This document shows positions 1 through 10,640 of a DNA stretch of 64,000 nucleotides, piece after piece (within the stretch, counting starts at the first letter, position 1; every line of letters starts with the position of its first letter). The notes beneath the pieces were generated by a model that did no database searches, was not told the DNA's origin, and saw only the letters and a program-made list of their open reading frames with translations. The stretch spans positions 59,164,042 to 59,228,041 of the forward strand of contig CM060734.1 in NCBI GenBank assembly GCA_030704615.1, read 5' to 3'. The position numbers and the translations under genes were made by a program. This DNA is from Takakia lepidozioides. Lineage: Eukaryota; Streptophyta; Takakiopsida; Takakiales; Takakiaceae.

Positions 1-512
1 TTTCCCTCCAAACGTACCACACCCAAGCCCCGCTACCGTATATGCCGTGAAGGGGGACCTTGAACCCATTCTCTTTCACTGTATCCGTGCACAATATTCA
101 GTGACCTGAACCCATCCCGCAACTAAGTCGTCCCGACCATGGATATGTCAGAGAGCGTGCCATAAGCTTACGAGAAGAGCCTATGAGAACCTTGCTAGGA
201 ACTCCAGCAAGGTGGGGATATAGGATAGAGGGGCGTAAAGAGGGGCAAGGGTGTGGCTACGAGTAGAAGACCCCTTCAGACACCTTTCGAGAGTCCTGAA
301 CCTTTTCAAAAACGGACATAGAGGGGCCATTTCAGTGAGAAGGGTGGATTCTCTAAGCGTCCTAAAACTGCAAAAGGAATTTCCAACCGGTGCTTTACGC
401 TTTAATGTTTTCTTCTTTAGTTGCCAGGTTTTCATCCTTCCGTTCTTTACCTAGGCTGGTACAGGTTATTGAGAGTTAGAGTTTTGACTCGCACAGGATG
501 GCAGGTTAATTC
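1..512. other. 5' flank of the first PPR gene, no gene seen
   Basis: No convincing coding region or RNA gene was recognised. The short open frames here have no recognisable motif. The stretch probably holds the upstream region of the PPR gene that starts at 513. Confidence 0.5.
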
Positions 513-2933
513 TTGTCTGAGATCACAATGGCAGCTGGGGTAGTACCTGCTTCAGTCGCCACCACTTCTGAAGGAGGGCCAATGAAGGGAATCTACAAGA
601 CTGTGAATGGAACATATGCGGATGTGAGGACACTGTGTAAGGAGGGAAAGCTGAAAGAGGCTCTGCAGACTTTTTACCAAGGAGGCATTCCGGCACAGTC
701 CAGTACATATGTGTGTCTCTTGCAGGGATGCATCAACATGAAAGCTCTAGCAGAGGGAAAGCGGCTGCATGCCCACATTCTCCGAAATGAATTCTTGACG
801 GACATATTTGTAGCAAACACCCTTATTACCATGTATGCCAAGTGTGGGAGCATGAAGGATGCGCATCTAGTGTTCGACAAGATGGTTAAACGAGATGTGA
901 TCTCATGGAATGCAATAATCGCAGGATATGCTCAGTGTGGGCATGGTGCAGAGGCTCTCAAAATATATGAACAAATGCAGCAGAAAAGGGTGGCACCCAA
1001 CAGGGTCACATTCATTTGCATTCTAAATGGGTGTGCCAGCATTGGAGCCCTCCAAATGGGCAAGCGTGTCCATGCAGAGATCATCAAAGCTGGGATAGCC
1101 TCATATCTTAATTTGGAGAATACCCTTGTTGACATGTATGCAAAGTGCAGGAGTATGATGGATGCACGTATAGTGTTCAACAAAATGGTTAAACGAGATG
1201 TAGTTTCATGGAATGTGATTATTGCAGGATATGCTCAGCATGGATATGGGGAAGAGGCTCTCAAACTCTATGAGAAAATGCAACAGGAAGGCGTGATACC
1301 CAACAGGATCACATTCATTTATGTTCTAAATGCATGTGCTGGCCTTGGAGGCCTGGAAATGGGAAAGCGGGTCCATGTTGACATCATGAAATATGGAATA
1401 GTTTCATCGATTAATTTGGGGAACACCGCCCTTGCAGGCAAATGCTTGAACAGCCATGAATTGAATCGAAACATCTTGCTATTCAACACCCTTTTGAACA
1501 TGTATGCCAAGTGTGGGAGCATGGTGGATGCACGACAGGTGTTTGAGGACATGCCTGAAAGAAACATATTCACCTGGACTTTGCTGATGGTAGGATATGC
1601 CAAGCATGGGTATGCCCAAGAGGCTTTCAGAATCTACAAGCAAATGCATGAGGTAGGGATGACACCAGACAGGGTCACGTACATTTGTGTTCTCAATGCA
1701 TGTGCCAGCATAGGAGCCTTGGAAAACGTCAGGCAAGTCCATGCTGACATCATCGATGCTGGAATTGTATCATGTATTAATCTAGAGAATACTCTTGTTG
1801 ACACATATGCCAAGTGTGGGAGTGCAACAGATGCACGTCAAGTATTTGATAAAATTGTCGAACGAGATGTGGTCTCATGGAATGTGATGATTGCAGGGTA
1901 TGCTCAGGGTGGGCATGGTGACGAGGCTCTCAAGATCTATGACCAATTGAAACTAGCAGTGGGGATGCCCGACAGGGTCACTTTCATTTCTGTTCTAAAT
2001 GCATGTGCTAGTATAGGAGCCCTCGAGAAGGTCAAGCAGGTCCATAGGGACATCCTGAAAGCTGGAATTGCACCATATATTAATCTGGAGAATACCCTTA
2101 TTGACTCTTATGCTAAATGTGGGAGCCCGGAAGATGCACGAAAAGTGTTCTACAACATGGCCCAACGCGATGCAGTCTCATGGAGTGCAATGATTGCAGG
2201 ATATACCCTGGGTGGCCATGGTGATGAGGCTCTCAAAATCTATGAGCAAATGCAACTGGAAAGGGTGACACCCGACAGGGTCACATTCATTTGTGTTCTT
2301 AATGCATGTGCGAGCCTAGGAGCCCTGGAAAAGGGCAAGCGGGTCCATGCTGACATCACCAAAGCTGGAATTGCACCATACATTAATTTGGAGAATGCCC
2401 TTGTTGACATGTATGCCAAATGTGGGAGTGTAATGGATGCTCGTCAAGCGTTTGACAAAATGTCTGAACGAGATGTGGTTTCATGGAATGCGATGATTGT
2501 AGGGTATGCTCAGCATGGGTGTGGTAGGGAGGCCCTCCAAGTATTAAAACAAATGCAACAGGAAGGCTTGAATCCAAATGGTGTGACCTTCACTGCTGTT
2601 CTCTCTGCATGCAGCCATGTGGGCCTAGTTGATGAAGGCCGTCGCTACTTCGACTCCATGAGTCAAGATCATGGCCTTACCCCTACAGTTGAGCATTTCG
2701 GTTGCATGGTGGACCTTCTTGGCCGTGCAGGGCTAATGGATGAGGCTGAAGACTTGCTTACCAAAATGCCAATCAAACCGGATGCTTCAGTATGGGGGGC
2801 CTTGCTTGGTGCCTGCAGAGTTCATGGCAATGTGAAGGTAGCAGAACGTGCTGCAAAATGCATTCTCAAGTGGGATCCAGAGAATGCTGCTGCAATTGAA
2901 TATCTATTCTCAAGCTCGCAGGTGGTATGTTAA
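513..2933 (+). CDS. PLS-class pentatricopeptide repeat protein, DYW tail lost
   Basis: An 806-residue open frame without introns. Proteins of this family bind organellar RNA, usually to specify C-to-U editing sites in plastids or mitochondria. About ten P-L-S repeat sets run from residue 35 to 700, with repeated signatures such as 'NTLITMYAKCGS', 'RDVVSWNVIIAGYAQ' and 'VLNACASIGAL'. The C-terminal 'HFGCMVDLLGRAG' and 'SVWGALLGACRVHGN' segments mark the start of the E region, which stops abruptly after 'AAKCILKWDPENAA'. The E+ and DYW domains are absent from the frame. Remnants of E+ follow in other frames (see 2893-3058). Around 1425-1490 one repeat boundary is irregular ('NTALAGKCLNSHELN'), as if two repeats had recombined. 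RNA binding is plausible, but catalytic editing would need a DYW partner in trans. No clear transit peptide was seen. Confidence 0.85.
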   Translation: MSEITMAAGVVPASVATTSEGGPMKGIYKTVNGTYADVRTLCKEGKLKEALQTFYQGGIPAQSSTYVCLLQGCINMKALAEGKRLHAHILRNEFLTDIFVANTLITMYAKCGSMKDAHLVFDKMVKRDVISWNAIIAGYAQCGHGAEALKIYEQMQQKRVAPNRVTFICILNGCASIGALQMGKRVHAEIIKAGIASYLNLENTLVDMYAKCRSMMDARIVFNKMVKRDVVSWNVIIAGYAQHGYGEEALKLYEKMQQEGVIPNRITFIYVLNACAGLGGLEMGKRVHVDIMKYGIVSSINLGNTALAGKCLNSHELNRNILLFNTLLNMYAKCGSMVDARQVFEDMPERNIFTWTLLMVGYAKHGYAQEAFRIYKQMHEVGMTPDRVTYICVLNACASIGALENVRQVHADIIDAGIVSCINLENTLVDTYAKCGSATDARQVFDKIVERDVVSWNVMIAGYAQGGHGDEALKIYDQLKLAVGMPDRVTFISVLNACASIGALEKVKQVHRDILKAGIAPYINLENTLIDSYAKCGSPEDARKVFYNMAQRDAVSWSAMIAGYTLGGHGDEALKIYEQMQLERVTPDRVTFICVLNACASLGALEKGKRVHADITKAGIAPYINLENALVDMYAKCGSVMDARQAFDKMSERDVVSWNAMIVGYAQHGCGREALQVLKQMQQEGLNPNGVTFTAVLSACSHVGLVDEGRRYFDSMSQDHGLTPTVEHFGCMVDLLGRAGLMDEAEDLLTKMPIKPDASVWGALLGACRVHGNVKVAERAAKCILKWDPENAAAIEYLFSSSQVVC

Positions 2934-3058
2934 AGCAAAGCTGAAAAATGACTAGGGATGGAGGTGTGTGGAAGGGAGCCAGGGTGCCGCTGCGTTGAGG
3001 TGAACAACCGGTTGCATGCGCACGGTGTAGAAAAACTACACCCACGTTGAGTAAATCC
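2893..3058 (+). pseudogene. Decayed E/E+ tail of the PPR gene
   Basis: Directly after the PPR stop, two other frames keep pieces of the E/E+ region. One frame shows 'RRWYVKAKLKND'. The next shows 'REPGCRCVEVNNRLHAHG' followed by 'LHP', which matches the E+ pattern KEPGxSWIEVxNxVHxFxxGDxxHP of DYW proteins. Frameshifts and a stop separate these from the repeat array. No DYW core (HxExxnCxxC, terminal DYW) was found downstream, so the editing domain appears to have been lost from the locus. Confidence 0.7.
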
Positions 3059-3797
3059 ATAACTAACTGAAGAGATTGTCTGGACAGCTAATCACAGTCT
3101 TCGCACGTGAAGGTGGAGGAGCATTTTAAGTCTCTTTGCCACGACCATGCAAACCTGGCCATTGCTTCTAGGCTCATTGGTACACCCAGTGATGCTTAGC
3201 AAGAACCACGAGACCTCCACAGCCACTCGAGTACCCGTCCAGGATTCCAACAGTGTTTGAGGGAACAATTCAAGTAATGTACAGGGTCATCTCAAACACT
3301 GGCAGTGAAGTCACGAATGTAACAATCAAGTTAGGGAAGGAGTTGGTGAAGGAGGTTTTGCATCCTCATTACGAAGTGGTGGTGTACTGGGAGGGACTTT
3401 GACAGTCCATTTGAATTTGCTACAACCCAGATCCTCTGGGAGGTGGTCTGGGCTGCCTGGAGTGGGCCTTTTCCAGCCCAGAAGTCGGACCCAAGAGAGA
3501 GACAGCCACTTTCCTGATTGTTTCAAGCTGGCCAAACTGAATAGACAAACAATGTGACTGACAAATGCCCTTGCCGAGGTGGGCACAAGCTACGAGATCT
3601 TAGAGAGATCCATTTCCGAGCGTAGAAAGGTGACTTGAGGACGCCATATGTATTCATGATAAAGAAAACTCCTAAGATCACAAATTTGTTGCCTGGAATC
3701 CATCTCTGTTGCTCATGGTCGATCAACACATTGGCACACTGGGGGAACCAAATTTTGTCCATTATGATATAGTCCACAATGGAACTGTATTGGTACC
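3059..3797. other. Unassigned interval upstream of LINE-A
   Basis: No convincing gene. The right end probably includes the decayed 5' part (endonuclease) of the LINE that becomes recognisable near 3808. The rest has no motif I could identify. Confidence 0.4.
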
Positions 3798-3857
3798 TCT
3801 GACCACTTCCTGGTTTGGACTGAGATCAAAAGGTGTTTTCCCACCACCAAGAGATCT

Positions 3858-5180
3858 GTGAAACGTTTGATTCGGAAGTGGCGCATAGAAAAATTCCACA
3901 ATGAGGAGGTCAAGGCTGAGTACGTCCAGGCCTTGCAAGAGGCTCTCCCTCATTTTGTCCAATCGCTCCAAGAACTTCAGTCACGCTCTGTTAACGCAAG
4001 AAATGAAGTCGAAAGAGCAGTGGACTCTTGGGAGAGTTTCGTTTCCTCCGTGGCTGACAAGATCATTGGGAGGAAACTAATTGTCTGCGGTAGAGCAGTT
4101 AATTGGTGGACTAATGAGATTAAACTCAAGATAGCTGAGAGACGAGCCCTCTATAAAGAGTGCTGCAATTTGGAAACCAACAGAGAATTGTGGGCGAGGT
4201 ACTACCAGCTCCGTAAAGATATCAATCAGCTTGTTAGGTCTCAGAAGAAATTATACTGGGACAAGTTATACAGTGAAATAAACTCAAACCACCATGGTGG
4301 TAATGACAAGAAATTCTGGTTGGCCCTTCAACGTTTGTACAAACCGAAAAACGGTCAGCAAGTACAAGCGCTGAAGACTACTAAAGGTGCAGTGGTGACT
4401 TCATCGGTTGACATTGTCAAAACCTTTGAAACTCACTACAGTATCCTTGGCAGAACTTCTAGGTCTAACAGTGAGGGGTCTTCTGCTGAATGGAGGGACA
4501 CAGTTGGAAAAACTGTTCCTATGATTCAAAACAGCCCTGATGAACTGGAGTATATTTCAATGGCTTATAATTCTCCCATTAGTTCTTCTGAGATTGTGGA
4601 AGCAATTGAACATTTAAATGGATATAAAGCTGGTGGACCTGATGGTATTGTCAACGAGCTTATCAAGCACGGTGGCGATCCCATGATAGAGGCCCTAGTT
4701 CTCCTCTTTAACCTTATCTGGAAGACTGAAATGATCCCCTTTCGCTGGCGACAGGGGGTCATTGTCAATCTATACAAGAAGGGTGACAGAGAAGAACCGG
4801 GGAACTACCGTGGCATCACGCTCCTCAATGCTGTTGGCAAGACATTCTGCAGAGTTATAAGTACTCGTCTCGAGGTTGATCTGGAGTCTAGAGGTTGTTT
4901 CCACGAAGGCGAAGCTGGCTTTCGGCGAAACAGGGGCTGTGTGGATCATATCTTCACTCTAAGCCAGATTATCCAGGGAAGGAAAAAAGAAGGGAAACCC
5001 ACTTATGTCTTTTTCCTGGATGTCAAAAAGGCTTATGACACAGTGTGGAGAGATGGCCTATGGTTCCGCCTCTGGTCTTGTGGGATCAAGGGAAAGATGT
5101 GGAGAGTTGTCCACAACTTGTATGCTCACACCAAAGCTGTGTCACTGTTAACGGACAGAAGTCCAACTTCTTTGACATAG
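3858..5180 (+). pseudogene. LINE-A reverse transcriptase, N-terminal part
   Basis: A 440-residue frame. It covers the region after the endonuclease and the first reverse transcriptase motifs, including the motif A aspartate in 'FFLDVKKAYDTVWRDG'. It leaves the reading frame near 5140, where 'HTKAVSLLTDRS' replaces the expected 'VTVNGQ'. The catalytic domain continues in another frame from about 5142. Confidence 0.85.
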
Positions 5181-6019
5181 ACCAAGGTGTAGCTCAAGGA
5201 TGTACTCTCTCCCCTCTGCTCTTCAATGTTTTCATCAATCAACTCCTCGAGGATGTGGAAAGTGAGGGATTTGGGTTAAGGGTGGGTGATACCACCATAC
5301 CAGCCCTTATGTTTGCGGATGACTTCGCAGGCATAGGGGAGACTCCAACCAATCTCCAGGAGTTGATTGATTGCGCGAAGAGATACTTTGATCTTTGGGG
5401 GCTAGAGGCTAATGTCAGCAAATGTGCAGTGGTAGCATTCAACGACAGAGGAGAGGGAGGAAGTGATCTTAAGTGGCAGTGGGGTAGCCAAGAGATCCCG
5501 GTCCTCCCTTCCTACACTTACCTGGGCGTTGAGTTCTCCTCCAATTGTAATTGGGATGCACATATCCGGAAAGTTGTTCAAACTGGCAAGGGCAAAGCTC
5601 TGGGGCTCACTAAATTTTTCCACTGCAGAGGGGTCAACTCTGAGGTTAAGAAAACCATGCTTTGTCGCGTTATTAGACCTGCCTTGGAGTACGGATCTGC
5701 TATATGGGTTGATAACTCCAACCAGGCTAAGTCTCTAGAATCCATTCAAGTGGGGGTGCTTAAGGAGTGTATGTCAGCATGCTCCAAAACAGCCAATGTG
5801 GCTGTTCGGGGTGAGTTTGGCATTCCGTCCTTAAGCTCCCGACGAGATGAATTCAAGGTCAGATGGTGGGGTCAGCTGCAACATATGCCCAACACCAGAT
5901 ATCCTAAGTTAATCGACCGCCCTGTCAAACAGGCTAAGTCCTGGCAGAAGAGAGTAGAAGAGATCCTCAAGGACCTGGACCTGGATCCGCAAGTCTTGAC
6001 CCTGCTGGATAGGCTGTAG
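5142..6019 (+). pseudogene. LINE-A reverse transcriptase, C-terminal part
   Basis: The frame resumes with 'VTVNGQKSNFFDIDQGVAQG', motif B 'QGCTLSPLLFNVFI' and motif C 'FADDFAGIG', then the thumb and connection region 'YTYLGVEFSSNCNWDAHI'. All three catalytic aspartates of the palm are present across the two frames. The domain would be complete if the shift near 5140 were absent. A stop at about 6017 ends the frame. Confidence 0.85.
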
Positions 6020-6621
6020 TGTCCTCAGCCATGTCTGTTGCCATGAGATTGTCTGATGAAAATGAAGTTAGGCAGAAAACTTCCCTGAACTTGTTTCCAG
6101 TCTGTGACGTGGGGGAGGACAGCTTGGATGACCTCAAGGGTCTACCCACACTCGGCACTAGACTGAAATTTAAACTCAGGGCAGGAAGCCTACCTTTGAA
6201 CAGCAAACAGAAGCAGAGAGGAAAGGGAGAGTGCAATTGCCCGTTGTGTGGGCAATCTGAAGACAGTATTCATTTTCTGATACACTGTCCGGGGTTCTCT
6301 CACCAAAGAGACGCTCTCTTCAAATCTATTAAGGGAATTGTGCCTGTACCCCTGTTTACCAACTTTGAAAGTCTCGAGGCTGAGCCAAATGCCCAGGCCC
6401 TCCTGAGGCCTAGTTTTTGGGCAAATCACACACAGCAGATTGATGCTTGTGTGAAGGGATTTCTAGAGGATATCTGGAAAACCCGGATTAATTCTTTATA
6501 TGGAGGTAAGTCTTACTACCAACGTCAGCCCCTGACAGAGGTAGGTTCTGTCCCTTTTGTTCCCGCTCAAACTGGGCGTGGGGTCAATGGCCACAAGGCT
6601 ACGGCAAACAACGTCTTATGA
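6019..6621 (+). pseudogene. LINE-A C-terminal zinc-knuckle region
   Basis: A 200-residue frame shifted relative to the reverse transcriptase. It contains 'CNCPLCGQSEDSIHFLIHC', a C-x2-C-x7-H-x4-C knuckle typical of the C-terminus of Jockey/I/R1-like LINE ORF2 proteins. It was originally part of the same polypeptide as the reverse transcriptase. Confidence 0.75.
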
Positions 6622-6908
6622 GTACAATCTGTTGCTCATGGTGTTAAGCAACACTGGTTTTTGCAACTCTGTTCTTCTCCCAGAGCTCTCTATAAAGTAT
6701 CAACATGTTTGGTCTTATGATGGGTAACTATTCTCCTGTGTACCCTGCTCTCATGCAAAGTCTGTTTCAATACCATTGGTTGTGGACATATAATGTGACA
6801 CAGTTCTGTTCTTTTCTTCTGTTTTGCGGGAGTATGGTTTTGGAGAAAATGTAATCTCGCCACTTCTCAAGTTGTTTTCTGCTAATAAAACTGTCATCTT
6901 CTTTGCAG

Positions 6909-8693
6909 ACACAACGAAGGCAGCAAGGGGAGAGGCTCAGGTGGTAATGCAGCCACTTTTGAAGAGGCTTCAGCTGCTCTGTCTGCTTTGGAAGAGAAGA
7001 TCCTCGGTGGATATAATTTTGCCAAGGTCATTCTCACACTTCCTTGGATATACTCAAGCATGAAAATGTCGATTTTGAGGGGACTTGTTCAGTTGGTTTT
7101 GCCATGATGGAAGAAAGTAGCAAGTCTACTTGTCCAGGTGCATTTGTGCTGAAATACCTGCATCAAATGTATGTGCATGCAGCTTTTGGCTCAGTTGCTC
7201 AGATTTAGCCTGTTCCAATCTTTTTATTGTAGTTCTCATGATGGGGTATTACATGCAGGCCACAGCTGTGGGAACAGCGGCAGCAGCATACCTGCTGGAT
7301 GATGGAATCCGCCTGTCAAGGTCATGTAGTTGGATGATTCCTCCCTACTATTTTCCTTTCTGCATTTCTTAGTTCCTCTGCTGTCGTTGTCCTCTTATAT
7401 CAAGGCATGGTGTCTCTTGAACAGGCATTATACCTTCAAACATCTCTTGTTATATACTGAATGGCAACATCAATCTCGATCATTGTTTTGAGGAACTGAA
7501 GGTCCTATGTTGATTCCAGGGTATCCGAGATGAGGTGGTGGAGTTGCTGCATCCCCTTGTGTCCCTGCATGCGGAGGTTTGTTCTCTGTCCATAGTCATG
7601 AAAGTCCCTCTATTCAAAATGGGAGTGCAGCAGTTTGGGAGAGTGCGTAAGGGGAATCAAGTCCATCCACCCTGGGCCCATAGTATGTTTTGTCTTTTGT
7701 AGTTCCGAAGATCAAATTTTGAAAAAGACCAAGTTGTATGTTATCCTAGTTGTACTTGGCTCATTGTCTTGCTTGTTCTGCATTACAACTTCTATTTTGT
7801 GCTTCGACAGTGGTACCTGTAAGTTTGGGAAGAAAACCAAGGCTGTGCAGGGCCACCGATTAAGTAGGTTTCCCTGGTGATTGGATGTCAGTATAGTTTT
7901 TTCAATGCGTCTGCTCCGTTGATGCAACTCATGTAATTTTTCTGCTCTTCTTATCAACTAGAGGGGTATTCTTGCTGAAAACAGTGGGCTCACTCTGCTT
8001 CTACTATGGAAGCACTCCTGTAGATTTTTTTCACCAAGTTCCATGCAAAATGTGCACAAAAGGATTTGAGCATGGTTTGTTGGTTGGGCAGGTTTATGTA
8101 GGAGCAAAGCCCTTTGTTGAGAATGTGATCAATCATATTGTCGAGGGGCTAATGGATGCGCTACTGAAATGCTTTTACTGAAAATAAGACCAAGGTTCTC
8201 AAAGTTTTGGATGCCAATGGCTATTGTCAACTAATGCTTGAGGTGGGTTGTCCCTGTGCACTAGTTTTGCATAGTGGGAATTCAGAACCCAGACATGAGA
8301 GGTTGCACCGTCCTAGACATCAACTGACCAACAAATGTTGGTCTGTATTGTGAGCGTAACTGTATGTACAATTATATCCCTTTGATCTGTGAATCTAGTA
8401 TTCTTCTGTTGTACTTAGTTAGAATGTTGAATGGGTGGTTTTTCTTGACTTGACTCCCACCTATGGGTTTCTGCTTTCAGGACTTCAAGAGGAACAGTTC
8501 CCTTGGTAGTTAAACCCACCTTATCAACAGACGGGTCAGGCTGCGCTTTGGCTTATTGAAATGTTTTTTTTCTGTTCACAGGTAGAGTACATAGAGGCTG
8601 TTCTTCAAGGTTGTTTAACTGGGCCAGCTCACGAAGCAGCAGGACAGCTGCGGGACTTGCTTTCGGAGAAACTGCTGGAGTTTGTTGGTGATA
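6909..8693 (+). pseudogene. SEC5: Exocyst subunit SEC5 (EXOC2), C-terminal exons only
   Basis: Five exon-like blocks match the C-terminal part of plant SEC5, a subunit of the exocyst that tethers secretory vesicles to the plasma membrane. They are 6909-7026 ('SALEEKILGGYNFAK'), 7259-7320 ('TAAAAYLLDDGIRLS'), 7520-7576 ('GIRDEVVELLHPLVSLHAE'), 8092-8242 ('VGAKPFVENVINHIVEGLMD', then 'KVLDANGYCQLMLE') and 8582 to about 8693 ('VEYIEAVLQGCLTGPAHEA'). Most are bordered by AG and GT. Defects: the phase between the second and third block does not fit, as if a small exon were missing. One extra base in a T run near 8178 shifts the frame. The last exon runs straight into an inverted LINE fragment. The first ~700 residues of SEC5 are absent from the window. 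A relic of a disrupted gene is more likely than a working copy. Confidence 0.75.
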
Positions 8694-9330
8694 AAAGCGA
8701 AGCTCCACTCTACTTTATCAAATGCTTTCTCGAAGTCCAAGAGCAAGAGAGCTATAGCTTGATTGGTTTTGAGAGCATAGTGAGGTAGCTCTTGAGCAAG
8801 CAAGAGATTGTCCAGAATATATTTGCCCTTAATGAAGCCAGTTTGGTTTGGGCGGATAAGAGAGGGAAGAAGAGGTTGCAGTCTGAGTGTCAGGGCCTTT
8901 GCTATGATTTTGTAGGCAACATTCAGCAGTGTTATTGGCCTATAGTTGGAGATATTTGTTCTATCTCCGTTTTTGTAAAGAAGTGTAATGACCCCCTGAG
9001 ACATCGAGATGGGGCATTGCACCAATGAGGAAAAGATTGTTGGCCATTTCCGAAAAATCATCACCAATGTCTTGCCATAGGGCCTTGTAAAACTCAACCG
9101 GAATCCCATCCATTCCAGGGGATTTGTGGTTCTGGAGTTTATCCAGAGCATCTCCTAGCTCCAGGGTTGAGAATTCTCCTTCCAAAACAGCAGCTGTCTG
9201 AGGTGATATGATCCTTGGGGTGTTCTGGAGGCATTCAATCTGGATAGGGGATGGGGAGAGGTCGACCGACTCAGTCTGGAACAGCCGGCTAAAGTGAGCT
9301 GCAGACAAAGCTGCCATACCTCTGGGGGTG
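8694..9330 (-). mobile_element. LINE-B fragment 1: inverted part of a reverse transcriptase
   Basis: On the minus strand, two overlapping frames encode 'SPGMDGIPVEFYKALWQD', 'GVITLLYKNGDRTNISNYRP', 'LIRPNQTGFIKGKYILDN' and motif A 'LLLDFEKAFDKVEWSF'. These are closely related to the same motifs in LINE-C (59.9-60.3 kb). The fragment abuts the SEC5 exon at its left edge. The rest of the same element lies at 10140-10340 (minus) and about 10640-13105 (plus), so the element is scrambled. A frameshift separates the two minus-strand frames near 9000. Confidence 0.85.
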
Positions 9331-9404
9331 GTGGCTAAATTTTCAATGTGATTGTGTTTTGATTACTACACGTTTCTGAATTACTAAGGAAAAAACGTCT
9401 TTTT

Positions 9405-9876
9405 TCAGTTTTAGAATATGAAGACGACATTGACGTCCACAACAATTGGACTGACCAAAGCTTGCACACTGATGAAGACATTTCCCGTCAAGCACTGACT
9501 CATTTGCAAGAAACTACAATATCTATTACGGAAGAATGCATAGGAGGCGACTTTAGACTTCGTGAGCATACTTTGTCTATGCTCAAGTCTGTACATGGTA
9601 ATGTAAGGTCATTGCGGGCACTTGCTGTAGAAGATATATTGCACCCTGCACAAACATCTCAGAAAGTGAACGATGTACTTGGTGACTCTTCGGTTCGTAT
9701 GAAATATTTTCTTGAGCGTAGTAGGAAGTGCAAGTGCAATAAAGTTGCAAACAGTACTATTAATGTGAATCATATAAGAGAAAATTCCAGGGCCTTTTTC
9801 TGGCCATCAAGTCCTCTTGCAGAAGGGCCCCTGAAGTTTAGTTTTTATGATTCCACGGACAAGGCTACATACTGAA
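9405..9876 (+). CDS. Unrecognised open frame between LINE-B fragments
   Basis: An open frame of about 155 residues follows a good splice-acceptor context (a T-rich tract ending in CAG at about 9408). It has no clear ATG at its start. The predicted peptide is acidic then basic, with 'HTDEDISRQALTHLQETT', 'LREHTLSMLKSVHGNVRSL' and 'LGDSSVRMKYFLERSRK'. Its helical look and lack of LINE motifs suggest a host exon rather than transposon sequence. I do not recognise the family. It does not resemble the C-terminus of SEC5 as I know it. A second short frame follows (9882-10067) with 'ARWRAPIPTKNPGTTNKF'. The segment may be captured or rearranged host sequence. Confidence 0.3.
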
Positions 9877-10139
9877 TCTACATGTCAAAACGGGCCAGGT
9901 GGAGAGCTCCAATACCTACCAAGAATCCTGGAACAACCAACAAATTCAGCCTGTGCGCCAATTTATGTACCGATGCCTCTCTTATTGAAGGGCCAACAAA
10001 AGATACTGTGGCCAATGTGGATTCCTGCCTATCTTACATGTACAAGTCGCTCAGAGCACATTTGTGAACAATGATGCGGTAGACAAGGAGCAGAGAGAGA
10101 TATAGGGCACATCCTTACCTTACAGATCAATTCATGAAC

Positions 10140-10340
10140 ACTCGGAGTCTGCAACAATGAGAAAGAGGAAGGGGGCTAGAGGGCAGCCTTGGCGCACTGA
10201 CCTCTGAAGGGGAAATGATTTGGATAGGTGACCATTCACTATTACCCTGCTTGAGGAGGTGACCAGTAGAATTTTAACCCATTGGCAAAAGGATTGAGGG
10301 AAGCCGATTCTGTTGAGGGCTGCCGCCAGTTCCAGAGATC
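10140..10340 (-). mobile_element. LINE-B fragment 2: inverted reverse transcriptase motif B
   Basis: Minus-strand translation gives 'VTSSSRVIVNGHLSKSFPLQ' followed by 'RSVRQGCPLAPFLFL', the motif B region that should directly follow fragment 1 in an intact element. It lies 0.8 kb to the right of fragment 1 on the same strand, so the two pieces are in the wrong order relative to each other. Confidence 0.8.
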
Positions 10341-10349
10341 AGTCCTGAA

Positions 10350-10640
10350 ATGCTTGGGAGGCGCGGTGGTGTCCTCCAACATAGAAATCGGTCTTCAGGC
10401 CATCTGGCAGGAATGGCAGTCTTAAACTATACCAGGCACCGTCGCAAAAATTCGGGCTCAAGTCTGACTGATTCAGACTCGGGGAAGCCTGGTAGTGGGC
10501 TTCCCCCACTCTCACCCTATGACAGTTATGCAAGCTCTGAGATAGGAAGCGCCACTGGCAGCGGTGATTTCCGTACTCGGGGAGTTACCAGCACTGCAGA
10601 TCGCTTTTACGCGGCCAATCTGACCTACGGTGAAGCACAC
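10350..10640 (+). other. Ser/Gly-rich open segment joined to LINE-B
   Basis: The first ~95 residues of a plus-strand frame are rich in Ser, Gly, Asp and Arg ('NSGSSLTDSDSGKPGSGLPP', 'LSPYDSYASSEIGSATGSGD') and do not look like LINE protein. The same frame then runs into LINE reverse transcriptase near 10640-10720. It may be a disordered segment of a host protein trapped at the rearrangement junction. I cannot name it. Confidence 0.35.

Larger units (their letters stand above)
3798..6640 (+). mobile_element. LINE-A: APE-type non-LTR retrotransposon, 5'-truncated and frameshifted
   Basis: The element reads on the plus strand in three overlapping frames that together give the end of an endonuclease, a reverse transcriptase and a C-terminal zinc knuckle. 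'GTSDHFLVWTEIK' near 3810 is the SDH motif that ends APE-like endonucleases. The reverse transcriptase carries 'GPDGIVNELIKHGG', 'NYRGITLLNAVGK', 'FFLDVKKAYDTV', 'QGCTLSPLLFNVFI' and the catalytic box 'FADDFAG'. The layout resembles the Jockey/I/R1-type branch of LINEs. Frameshifts near 5140 and near 6010 mean that it is inactive. It lies just upstream of SEC5 exons, suggesting insertion into, or recombination at, that gene. Neither the poly(A) end nor a target-site duplication could be placed. Confidence 0.85.

Noticed and set aside
181-454. Overlapping open frames on both strands upstream of the first PPR gene
   Set aside because: Short, no recognisable motif, no splice or start context. 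Most likely chance.
3523-3777. Minus-strand frame starting MDYIIMDK, reminiscent of a LINE endonuclease segment
   Set aside because: The order of the would-be motifs is reversed relative to an endonuclease and it opposes LINE-A. Probably a chance resemblance.
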